A DNA stretch of 16,770 bases from DATAEU01 sp046724395. GTDB taxonomy: Bacteria; Actinomycetota; UBA4738; HRBIN12. The stretch's first letter is position 1; every line of letters begins with the position of its first letter. The notes under the pieces are model-generated. The model made no database searches. It was not told the origin of the DNA and saw nothing but the letters and a program-made list of their open reading frames with translations. A program made the translations under genes and the position numbers. Location: the NCBI GenBank assembly GCA_046724395.1, contig JBKOWM010000132.1:1-16770 (forward strand), written 5' to 3'. This document shows, in pieces, positions 1 to 6,596 of the stretch.

Positions 1-483
1 GTCGGCCGGGACGATCTCCGCCGTCTGCGCGGCGACGGCGCAGCCGACGTCCTCGACCTGCCGCTCGAACCGATCCGGCGACAGATCGGTGCGAAACCCC
101 GGGATCGACTCGAGCTTGTCGAGCGTTCCTCCGGTGTGCCCGAGTCCACGCCCCGAGAGCTTGGCGACCGCGAGTCCCAGGGAAGCGGCGAGCGGGGCGA
201 ACACGAGCGTCACGCCGTCGGCGACGCCCCCCGTCGAGTGCTTGTCGACTTTCGGCCGGGAGACCGTTCGCAGCGGGAGGGTCGAGCCCGACTCGACCAT
301 GGCGCGAGTCAGGGCGACCGTCTCGGCGACGTCGAGACCTCGGATGAACGCGGCCATCAGGAACGCCGCGGCCTGGTAGTCCGGGATTCGGCCGGCGGCG
401 TACCCGTCCACGAAGGCTCGAAGCTCGCCGTTTCGAACGACCCCTCCGTCGCGCTTAACTGCGATGACGCCGCGTGGATCCAT
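1..483 (-). CDS. deoA: Thymidine / pyrimidine-nucleoside phosphorylase, N-terminal part (runs off the left edge)
   Basis: Phosphorolysis of thymidine or uridine to base plus (deoxy)ribose-1-phosphate, in cytosolic nucleoside salvage; the product is the substrate of the DeoB encoded just upstream. The first 161 codons are present and the frame stays open to base 1. Seen: an N-terminus like the family (IAVKRDGG near residue 6), DKHSTGGVADG around residues 79-89 (phosphate/substrate loop), and the family signature SGRGLGHTGGTLDKLESIPG around residues 110-129, followed by QTAEIVPAD. These match both DeoA and Pdp; the exact substrate range cannot be told from the fragment. The start chosen is ATG at 483, which lines up with family N-termini. 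An in-frame TTG at 525 preceded by AAAGG is an alternative and would add 14 residues. The gene lies 52 nt after the deoB stop (10 nt with the TTG start), in the same operon. Confidence 0.95.
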   Translation of the reverse strand, partial: MDPRGVIAVKRDGGVVRNGELRAFVDGYAAGRIPDYQAAAFLMAAFIRGLDVAETVALTRAMVESGSTLPLRTVSRPKVDKHSTGGVADGVTLVFAPLAASLGLAVAKLSGRGLGHTGGTLDKLESIPGFRTDLSPDRFERQVEDVGCAVAAQTAEIVPAD

Positions 484-535
484 CGCGCTCTCGGGGAGCT
501 CGTGGTCGGCGTCATCTTGCGCCAACGCTCGACCT

Positions 536-1723
536 TTACTCGAGCTCCAGAGCCTTCGTCAGCGACGTTCCTGCCGAAGCAGCCGCGGGCGAGACCCCGA
601 GGACGTCCGCGACCGTTTCACCGAGGTCGGCGAACGTCGGCCGGGTTCCGAGGTCGTGCGGCCCGCCCTCCACGCCGGCCACGAGAAGAGGCGTGCGCTC
701 TCGTGAGTGATCCGTCGAAGGCGTCGTCGGGTCGCAGCCGTGGTCGCCCGTGAGCATCAGGATCCCGCCGCCGAGGGCGCCGACAAGCTCCGGAAGGCGG
801 CGGTCGAGCGCCTCGACGGCGTGGGCGTACCCTGCCGGGTCGTTGCGGTGACCGTACTTGCTATCGAAGTCGACGAGGTTCGTGAAGATGAGGGCCGGGC
901 CCGGACGGGCCAGGTATTCGACGGTGAGGTTCACGCCGTCGTCGTTCGACTTCGAGTAGACGCCCTCCGTCATGCCCCGGCCCGCGAAGATGTCCTGGAT
1001 CTTGCCGACTCCGTACACGGGAACGTCGGCCTCGACGAGCCGGTCGAGGACGGTCGGGCCGGGCGGCTCAACGGAGAAATCGCGCCGCTCGGGCGTTCGA
1101 ACGAACGCGCCGGGCTCGCCGTCGAACGGCCGGGCGATCACGCGGCCGACGTCGTTTGGGGGGCCGAGGATCGCCCGGGCGATGCGGCACCAGTCGTAGA
1201 GCGTCTCGAGCGGCACGACGCGCTTGTGCGTCGCGATCTGAAAAACGGAATCGGCGCTCGTGTAGACGATCGGCCGCCCGGTTCGCAGCTGCTCCTCTCC
1301 GAGCTCGGCGATGATCTCGGTTCCCGACGCGGGAACGTTACCGAGGACTGCCCGGCCGATCCGTCGCTCGAAGGCGTCGATCACCTCCGGCGGAAACCCC
1401 TTCGGATAGACGGGGAAGGGCCGCTCGAGAACGATGCCCATCATCTCCCAATGTCCCGTCGTCGTGTCCTTGCCCGCCGACGCCTCCGTCAGACGCCCGT
1501 GCGCCGATCCCGGCTCGGCCCGTGGGGCGACGCCGTCGATTGCGGTGAGCAAGCCAACGCCGAGCGCCTCGAGGTTCGGCGCCGAGATTCCGCCAACGGC
1601 GCGGGAGCAATTGCCCAGCGTGTCGCAGCCCGCGTCCCCGTACGCGTCTGCGTCGGGTGCGTCGCCGATGCCGAACGAGTCGCACACCATCACGAGGACG
1701 CGCGGCACGCGCGCGCTGGTCAC
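536..1723 (-). CDS. deoB: Phosphopentomutase
   Basis: Interconverts (deoxy)ribose-1-phosphate and (deoxy)ribose-5-phosphate, linking nucleoside phosphorolysis to pentose metabolism; cytosolic, two-metal alkaline-phosphatase-superfamily enzyme. The 395-residue product has the usual length (about 390-407). Visible motifs: N-terminal metal site VCDSFGIGDAPDA (Asp15), the phospho-acceptor threonine segment GKDTTTGHWE (residues 84-93, nucleophile probably Thr87), TSADSVFQIA, and the C-terminal metal site DHGCDPTTPSTDHSRERTP starting at Asp327. The start is GTG at 1723, because it overlaps the stop of the upstream zinc-finger gene as GTGA and is preceded by AGGGG. A longer reading from ATG 1756 would overlap that gene by 37 nt and adds a basic, non-family leader. 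The next gene, a pyrimidine-nucleoside phosphorylase, completes a salvage module. Confidence 0.97.
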   Translation of the reverse strand: MTSARVPRVLVMVCDSFGIGDAPDADAYGDAGCDTLGNCSRAVGGISAPNLEALGVGLLTAIDGVAPRAEPGSAHGRLTEASAGKDTTTGHWEMMGIVLERPFPVYPKGFPPEVIDAFERRIGRAVLGNVPASGTEIIAELGEEQLRTGRPIVYTSADSVFQIATHKRVVPLETLYDWCRIARAILGPPNDVGRVIARPFDGEPGAFVRTPERRDFSVEPPGPTVLDRLVEADVPVYGVGKIQDIFAGRGMTEGVYSKSNDDGVNLTVEYLARPGPALIFTNLVDFDSKYGHRNDPAGYAHAVEALDRRLPELVGALGGGILMLTGDHGCDPTTPSTDHSRERTPLLVAGVEGGPHDLGTRPTFADLGETVADVLGVSPAAASAGTSLTKALELE

Positions 1724-2076
1724 CGCCCCTCGCCTACCCTCTTGCAGTCGATGCACAGGATGGCCCAGGGGAGCGCCTCGAGCCGCTCAACGGAGATCGG
1801 TCGGCCGCATCGCTCACACACGCCGTACGTGCCGAGCTCGATCTTGGTAAGCGCGCGGTTGACCCACCGCAGATTCGCTCGAAGCGCCTTCATGACCGAC
1901 AGCAGCCGCGCACGCTCGGCCGTACTGTGCGCGCTGTCGGCGAACCCCCGCTCAACGTCGATCTCCGCCTCGTCGACGTCGGGGTTGCCGCCCTGCTCGG
2001 TGATCTCGCGACGCAGGTTGTCGCGCTGCGCCTCCAGCTCGCCGCGCAGCTCCACCATCTTCGCCTCTTCGATCAC
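1720..2076 (-). CDS. DksA/TraR-type C4 zinc-finger protein
   Basis: A small protein (118 residues) of the DksA/TraR family, whose characterised members bind in the RNA polymerase secondary channel and modulate initiation; the role of this member is not known. Seen: a charged helical N-terminal half predicted to form a coiled coil (about residues 5-80), with an acidic turn PDVDEAE near residues 32-38 where DksA carries its tip aspartates. This is followed by a four-cysteine zinc finger, Cys87-x2-Cys90 and Cys108-x2-Cys111. The start GTG at 2076 is chosen because GGAGG lies 5 nt upstream and the start overlaps the xerD stop as GTGA; an internal ATG at 2058 is a weaker alternative that would give 112 residues. 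The gene sits between xerD and deoB, overlapping both by 4 nt, so its translation is probably coupled to theirs. Confidence 0.9.
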   Translation of the reverse strand: MIEEAKMVELRGELEAQRDNLRREITEQGGNPDVDEAEIDVERGFADSAHSTAERARLLSVMKALRANLRWVNRALTKIELGTYGVCERCGRPISVERLEALPWAILCIDCKRVGEGR

Positions 2077-3032
2077 GCCTTCCTCCCATTCGCAGAGCCG
2101 CTCGCGACGCGCCGGGCTCGAGGGTGCGCGGTGAAGTACGCCTCGCGCAGATGCTCCCGGGTCACCAGCGTATAGACCTGCGTGGTGGAGACGCTCGCAT
2201 GTCCGAGAAGCTCCTGGACGACCCGGATGTCGGCACCGCCGTCGAGCAGATGCGTCGCGAACGAGTGACGCAGTGTGTGGGGGGTGACCCGACTTCTGAT
2301 CCCGGCGGCGCCGGCGTGCTCTCGAATCGCATTCCAACACGCCTGGCGTGACAGCCGCCCACCGCGCCGGCTGAGAAACAGGGCTGAGCGACTGCGAGAC
2401 GTCGCAAGGGTCGGCCGCGCCCGCGCCAGGTAAGCGGCGATTGCCTCACGGGCATAACGACCGAGCGGTACGTCGCGCTCCTTTCCGCCCTTGCCGAGGA
2501 CCCGGACGCTTCCGTCCTCGAGGTCGACGTCGTCCACATCGAGTCCGACGAGCTCTGACACGCGCAGGCCTGCGGCGTACATGGTTTCCAGAACGGCCCG
2601 GTCGCGCAGTCCCTTGCTGTCGGTCGGGCGCGGCGCGCCGAGGAGCCGGGCGACGTCGCCGACCGACAGCGGATGCGGCAGCGATCGCGGCAGCCGCGGA
2701 CGAACGACGCCAGCTGTCGGGTCCTCCGGCATGTCGCCCTCCCGCAGGAGGAATCGGTGAAACGAGCGGACGGCAGACAACGCGCGGACGACGGACGTCG
2801 AGCGGTACGGCCGTCCGTCGTCGTGGGTCGAAGCAGATATGTCGGCGACGAACGCCGAGACGATAGCCGCATCGATACCGGTCGCCGCGTCGACTCCACG
2901 ACGATCGAGGAACCGCGCGTACCGGCCGAGGTCGCGGCGGTATGCGGAGACCGTGTTCGGCGACAGACCACGCTCGACGGTCAGATGGTCGATGAACCGA
3001 TCGATCTGCGCCACGACGGCAGGACGCGACAT
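2073..3032 (-). CDS. xerD: Tyrosine site-specific recombinase, XerD type
   Basis: Resolves chromosome dimers at dif sites; cytosolic, normally with FtsK and a XerC partner. The 319-residue product has an N-terminal core-binding (SAM-like) domain, about residues 5-105, and a C-terminal catalytic domain with the complete active site: Arg157 (GLRVSEL), Lys181 (GKGGKER), His252-x2-Arg255 (HTLRHSFATHLL), His278 (GHAS) and the tyrosine nucleophile Tyr287. The spacing of these residues equals that in E. coli XerD. The ATG start has GGAG 6 nt upstream. The gene follows ald after 25 nt and overlaps the zinc-finger gene by 4 nt. Position near pyrG and the NUDIX gene matches xerD (Rv1701) in M. tuberculosis, which supports a housekeeping Xer rather than a phage integrase. 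Whether it pairs with a separate XerC cannot be seen here. Confidence 0.95.
   Translation of the reverse strand: MSRPAVVAQIDRFIDHLTVERGLSPNTVSAYRRDLGRYARFLDRRGVDAATGIDAAIVSAFVADISASTHDDGRPYRSTSVVRALSAVRSFHRFLLREGDMPEDPTAGVVRPRLPRSLPHPLSVGDVARLLGAPRPTDSKGLRDRAVLETMYAAGLRVSELVGLDVDDVDLEDGSVRVLGKGGKERDVPLGRYAREAIAAYLARARPTLATSRSRSALFLSRRGGRLSRQACWNAIREHAGAAGIRSRVTPHTLRHSFATHLLDGGADIRVVQELLGHASVSTTQVYTLVTREHLREAYFTAHPRARRVASGSANGRKA
2082..2086 (-). promoter_or_regulatory. Ribosome binding site deciding the start of the DksA/TraR gene
   Basis: GGAGG on the minus strand, 5 nt before the GTG at 2076. It lies inside the 3' end of xerD and favours the GTG over the ATG at 2058. Confidence 0.7.
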
Positions 3033-3057
3033 CCCCGACTCCGTTTCGATGAGTCCG

Positions 3058-4179
3058 TCAGCGCCGACTGCCGACGTCAGCCAGCGACGTGAAGGGCAGT
3101 CCGTGTGCCTGAGCGACGCCCTCGTTCGTAACCGCGCCGTCGTACACGTTCACGCCGGCGGCGAGCGCCGGATCTCCGCGGATCGCCGTCTCCAGGCCGA
3201 GCGTCGCGATCTCGATGGCATACGGCGTCGTCACGTTGGTGAGCGCGTACGTGGACGTTCGCGGAACGGCGCCGGGCATGTTGCCAACACAGTAATGTAC
3301 GACGCCGTCGACCACGAAGACGGGATCGGAGTGCGTCGTCACATGTGACGTCTCGACGCACCCGCCCTGGTCGATCGAGATGTCGACGATGACGGCGCCC
3401 TGTCGCATCGCCGCCACCATCTCGCTCGTAACCAGATGCGGTGCCTTCGCACCGGGGATCAACACCGCGCCGATCACCAGATCCGCGTCCGTCACGAGCT
3501 GCTCGATCGCCAGACCGCTGCTCGCGATCGTGCGGATCCGACCGCGCTGGATCTGGTCGATCGGCCTGAGGCGGTCGACGTTCTTGTCGAGCACCAACAC
3601 CTCCGCCTCCATACCCGCGGCGATCCACGCCGCATTCAGCCCGGCCATGCCGGCGCCCAGAACGACGACGCGTGCCGGCGCGACACCAGCGGCGCCGCCC
3701 ATCAACACGCCGCGGCCGCCGTATGGCTTCTCGAGGTAGTTTGCGCCGACGTGCGGCGCGATCCGCCCGGCGATCTCGCTCATCGGGGCGAGGAGCGGGA
3801 GCCGTCCGTCCTCCGATTGCACGGTCTCGTACGCCACTGACGTGACCTTGCGCGCCATCAGGAACTCGGTGAGTCCCTTGTCGGCGGCGAGGTGCAGGTA
3901 CGTGAAGAGAAGCTGGCCCTCCCTGAATCGCTCGTATTCCTGCGGCTGCGGCTCCTTCACCTTCACGATCATGTCGGCCGCGTCGAAGACCGCCTCCGCG
4001 TCGGTGAGGATTTTCGCGCCGGCAGCCTCGAACTCGGCGTCGGGAAGCGCCGATCCTACGCCGGCACCGGCTTCGACGACGACGTCCTGCCCGGCCCTCG
4101 TCAGCTCGCGAACGCCCTCGGGGGTCGCGGCGACACGGTACTCGCTGTCCTTGACCTCTTTCGGGATCCCGACGATCAC
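3058..4179 (-). CDS. ald: L-alanine dehydrogenase
   Basis: NAD-dependent, reversible oxidative deamination of L-alanine to pyruvate and ammonia; cytosolic, usually hexameric. The 373-residue product has the family length (about 371), and its key residues fall at the same numbers as in the M. tuberculosis enzyme: substrate Arg15 (EYRVA), Lys75 (KVKEPQ), catalytic His96 (TYLHLA), cofactor Asp198 after the Rossmann loop GAGMAG (175-180), and catalytic Asp270 (DISIDQGG). The start GTG at 4179 is set by a perfect AGGAGG 6 nt upstream and by the family N-terminus (IVGIPKEVKDSEYRVA). The same frame is open far upstream, but the product there is not family-like. A 164-nt gap separates it from the NUDIX gene, so it may have its own promoter. 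It is not part of the M. tuberculosis version of this cluster and looks like a lineage-specific insertion. Confidence 0.97.
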   Translation of the reverse strand: MIVGIPKEVKDSEYRVAATPEGVRELTRAGQDVVVEAGAGVGSALPDAEFEAAGAKILTDAEAVFDAADMIVKVKEPQPQEYERFREGQLLFTYLHLAADKGLTEFLMARKVTSVAYETVQSEDGRLPLLAPMSEIAGRIAPHVGANYLEKPYGGRGVLMGGAAGVAPARVVVLGAGMAGLNAAWIAAGMEAEVLVLDKNVDRLRPIDQIQRGRIRTIASSGLAIEQLVTDADLVIGAVLIPGAKAPHLVTSEMVAAMRQGAVIVDISIDQGGCVETSHVTTHSDPVFVVDGVVHYCVGNMPGAVPRTSTYALTNVTTPYAIEIATLGLETAIRGDPALAAGVNVYDGAVTNEGVAQAHGLPFTSLADVGSRR

Positions 4180-4343
4180 GGACGTCCTCCTGCGTCGAAG
4201 GCAGCGCCCCGGTTGTGGCAAGCGTACCCGACGTCGCCGTACCGCCCCGCGGAGCCGGTCGGCCGAGCTGTCGGTTCGCCGCGATCGCTTCTGTACCCCG
4301 CGACCCGGCCGTTGGCCCGGGCGGAGCCGGCCGCGGAGGCATT
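4180..4343 (-). other. Intergenic region before ald, possible terminator-like hairpin and promoter
   Basis: This is the longest non-coding gap inside the minus-strand gene series (164 nt). At 4304-4321 a GC-rich inverted repeat (CCCGGCC, loop GTT, GGCCCGGG on the plus strand, one bulged base) could form a hairpin just after the NUDIX stop, but no T-run follows. Nearer ald the minus strand holds TACGCT, a possible -10 of the TAnnnT type, without a convincing -35. Separate transcription of ald is therefore suggested rather than shown. Confidence 0.3.
4186..4191 (-). promoter_or_regulatory. Strong Shine-Dalgarno sequence for ald
   Basis: AGGAGG on the minus strand, 6 nt before the GTG at 4179. 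It fixes the start of ald within a much longer open frame. Confidence 0.8.
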
Positions 4344-4853
4344 TCACGAGGGTGAGCGGCGCGCTGCCGCGAGCAGCACCGCGAGCGCGGTTTTCGCATC
4401 GCGGATCCGACCGGCTCGGGCGGAGCTCACGAGCTCGTCGAAGGGCAGGCGGACGAGCTCGATAGCGCTCTCGGGGCGACCGCGTGGCTCGGGCTCTGTC
4501 TCGGCGACGAACAGGTGGATGAACTCGTCGGAGAATCCCGCCGACGAGTACACGCCGCCGAGGAACTCGATTGATCGCTGCCGGTATCCGGTCTCCTCGA
4601 ACAGCTCGCGCGCCGCGGCCGTCGCGGCGTCCTCGCCGTCCAGGTCGAGGATCCCCGCGGGGATCTCGACGAGGCTGTCCCGGATCGAGTGGCGCACCTG
4701 CCGAACCAGGATGGCGTCGCCGTCGGGAAGGATCGGCAGAACGGCGACCGCGCCCGGATGGCGCACGATCTCGTAGGTCCGCCCCTGCCACAACTCGGTG
4801 TCCAAACGGATCAACGAGCCGGAGAAGACCACGCGCGTCTCGTCTGGCTCCAC
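4344..4853 (-). CDS. NUDIX hydrolase, ADP-ribose pyrophosphatase type
   Basis: Predicted to hydrolyse nucleoside diphosphate sugars such as ADP-ribose to AMP and a sugar phosphate, needing divalent metal; cytosolic. The 169-residue product has the NUDIX box at about residues 67-90, with Glu74, then RELFEETGY, giving the catalytic REUxEExGU. As in the actinobacterial homologue Rv1700, the box has one extra residue between its first Gly and Glu. The upstream EIPAG and downstream GGVYSSAGFSDE segments are typical of ADP-ribose pyrophosphatases. The start is GTG at 4853, 8 nt after the pyrG stop, with only a weak ribosome binding site; translation is probably coupled to pyrG. The position right after pyrG is the same as in M. 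tuberculosis (Rv1699-Rv1700). The substrate is inferred from family resemblance only. Confidence 0.92.
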   Translation of the reverse strand: MEPDETRVVFSGSLIRLDTELWQGRTYEIVRHPGAVAVLPILPDGDAILVRQVRHSIRDSLVEIPAGILDLDGEDAATAAARELFEETGYRQRSIEFLGGVYSSAGFSDEFIHLFVAETEPEPRGRPESAIELVRLPFDELVSSARAGRIRDAKTALAVLLAAARRSPS

Positions 4854-4861
4854 GCTCGTCG

Positions 4862-6559
4862 CTACCCGGGCAGGGCGACGGCGCGCGCGCGGCGTGAGGC
4901 GCCCTGTTCGGCAGCCGCGCCGACGAAGTCTCGGAACATCGGGTGCGGGCGGGTGGGGCGGGAACGGAGCTCCGGGTGGAACTGTCCGGCCATGAAGAAC
5001 GGGTGATCGGCCAGTTCGACGATCTCAACTAGGCGCTCGTCCTTGTTCATCCCGGAGAAAACGAGGCCGTACTCGCGGAGGATGTCGTGGTAGTTGGGAT
5101 TGACCTCGTAGCGATGCCGGTGACGCTCCTCGACGACGGGCGCAGCATAGGTGGCGGCCGCGCGCGTGCCCCCGACCAGATAGCAGGGTTGCGCACCGAG
5201 ACGCATCGACCCGCCGAGGTCGGTAACGTTCTTCTGCTCGGGCAGCAGGTCGATGACCGGGTGCGGCGTGGCCGGGTCGAACTCGCTCGAGTTCGCGCCG
5301 GCGAGCCCGCAGACGTCGCGCGCGAACTCGATGACGGCGACCTGCAGTCCCAGACACAGCCCGAGGTACGGAACGCCGCGCTCACGGGCGAAGCGGGCTG
5401 CCTCGAGCTTGCCGTCGACGCCCCGCCATCCGAATCCCCCGGGCACGACGATGCCGTCGACATCGCCGAGGATGCTCGAGGGGTCCCCGCTCTCGAGGTC
5501 GTCCGAGGGGACCCAGACGACATCGACGTCGACGCCGTGATGGAAACCCCCGTGTCGGAGCGCCTCGATCACCGAGAGATACGCGTCGCGCAGATTGACG
5601 TACTTGCCGACGATCGCGACGCGGACGGTCTCGCGCGCGGAGCCGATGGTGTCGACGAGCGCCTGCCACTCCGACAGATCGGGCTCGGCCTCGATGCGGA
5701 GATGATGGGCGAGTTCGCGGTCGAGCCCCTCGCGGTGGAGGATGAGCGGGACCTGGTAGATGGAGGCGGCGTCGGGAGCGCTCACGACGCCGGAGATCGG
5801 GACGTCGCAGAGAAGCGAGATCTTCTCCTTCAGGTGGCGCCCGATCGGGCGGTCGCTCCGACAGACGATTGCATCGGGTTGCAGCCCGAGCGAGCGAAGC
5901 TCCTTCACGGAGTGCTGCGTCGGCTTGGTCTTCAGCTCGCCCGACGGGCCGATGAACGGCATCAGGCTCACGTGCACGAACGCACACCGGTCGCGGCCGA
6001 CCTCGTTGCGCAGCTGACGGATCGCCTCCAGGAACGGGAGCGACTCGATGTCACCGACGGTGCCTCCGACCTCGACGATGACGAGGTCCGCGGTCTCGGC
6101 GGCCGCGTGGCTGCGGATCCGCTCCTTGATCTCGTCGGTCACGTGGGGGATGACCTGGACGGTCTTGCCGAGGTAATCGCCGCGACGCTCCTTCTGAATC
6201 ACCGCGGAGTAAACCGCCCCGGTCGTCACGTTCGAGCCTCGGTGCAGGTTCTCGTCGGTGAACCGCTCGTAGTGCCCGAGGTCCAGATCCGTCTCCGCCC
6301 CGTCGTCGAGCACGAACACCTCGCCGTGCTCGAAGGGATTCATGGTGCCGGGATCGACGTTGACGTACGGGTCGAGCTTCTGCAGCGCGACCCGGAGCCC
6401 ACGCGACTTGAAGAGGCGGCCGAGCGAAGCGGTGGTGATGCCCTTGCCGAGCCCCGAGGCGACCCCGCCGGTCACGAAAACGAACTTCGGTTGCTTTTGC
6501 ACCTCGGGAGGCCATGCTAGCAGAGGCAACGGACGTAACACTCCGATACGCGCCCGCAT
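4862..6559 (-). CDS. pyrG: CTP synthase (glutamine-hydrolysing)
   Basis: ATP-dependent amination of UTP to CTP using glutamine, the last step of de novo pyrimidine nucleotide synthesis. The synthetase domain has the P-loop GGVASGLGKG (about residues 31-40), KLDPYVNVDPGTMNPFEHGE, and GGTVGDIES. The C-terminal class I glutamine amidotransferase domain (from about residue 313) has nucleophile Cys402 in GLCLGLQ and the His528/Glu530 pair in QFHPEL; SRPTRPHP near the end is typical. Both activities look intact. The start is uncertain. ATG at 6559 gives 565 residues and has GAGGAG 11 nt upstream, but its first 19 residues (MRARIGVLRP...) are unlike the family. GTG at 6502 gives 546 residues and fits family N-termini, but lacks a good ribosome binding site. 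It follows the glycosyltransferase after 37 nt and precedes the NUDIX gene. Confidence 0.97.
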   Translation of the reverse strand: MRARIGVLRPLPLLAWPPEVQKQPKFVFVTGGVASGLGKGITTASLGRLFKSRGLRVALQKLDPYVNVDPGTMNPFEHGEVFVLDDGAETDLDLGHYERFTDENLHRGSNVTTGAVYSAVIQKERRGDYLGKTVQVIPHVTDEIKERIRSHAAAETADLVIVEVGGTVGDIESLPFLEAIRQLRNEVGRDRCAFVHVSLMPFIGPSGELKTKPTQHSVKELRSLGLQPDAIVCRSDRPIGRHLKEKISLLCDVPISGVVSAPDAASIYQVPLILHREGLDRELAHHLRIEAEPDLSEWQALVDTIGSARETVRVAIVGKYVNLRDAYLSVIEALRHGGFHHGVDVDVVWVPSDDLESGDPSSILGDVDGIVVPGGFGWRGVDGKLEAARFARERGVPYLGLCLGLQVAVIEFARDVCGLAGANSSEFDPATPHPVIDLLPEQKNVTDLGGSMRLGAQPCYLVGGTRAAATYAAPVVEERHRHRYEVNPNYHDILREYGLVFSGMNKDERLVEIVELADHPFFMAGQFHPELRSRPTRPHPMFRDFVGAAAEQGASRRARAVALPG

Positions 6560-6570
6560 GTCGATGTTTT

Positions 6571-6576
6571 CTCCTC
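6571..6576 (-). promoter_or_regulatory. Possible Shine-Dalgarno sequence for the long form of pyrG
   Basis: GAGGAG on the minus strand, 11 nt before ATG 6559 in the 37-nt gap after the glycosyltransferase stop. The spacing is longer than optimal, but it is the only good ribosome binding site near the start of pyrG. Confidence 0.45.
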
Positions 6577-6596
6577 GAGCGCCGCCGGCGGGAGGA

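Noticed and set aside
707..2134. Long plus-strand open frame of 475 codons opposite deoB and the zinc-finger gene.
   Set aside because: Antisense shadow of two genes with intact family motifs; no recognisable domain.
2073..3032. Tyrosine recombinase as a sign of an integrated mobile element.
   Set aside because: XerD-like active-site spacing, conserved housekeeping neighbours, and no attachment repeats, phage genes or tRNA nearby.
4611..4655. Extra residue between the first Gly and Glu of the NUDIX box.
   Set aside because: The same spacing occurs in the actinobacterial ADP-ribose pyrophosphatase Rv1700, so it is a subfamily trait and not a defect.
5087..6520. Plus-strand open frame of 477 codons opposite pyrG.
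   Set aside because: Shadow of an unambiguous CTP synthase gene; low-complexity Asp/Arg/Leu/Val composition.
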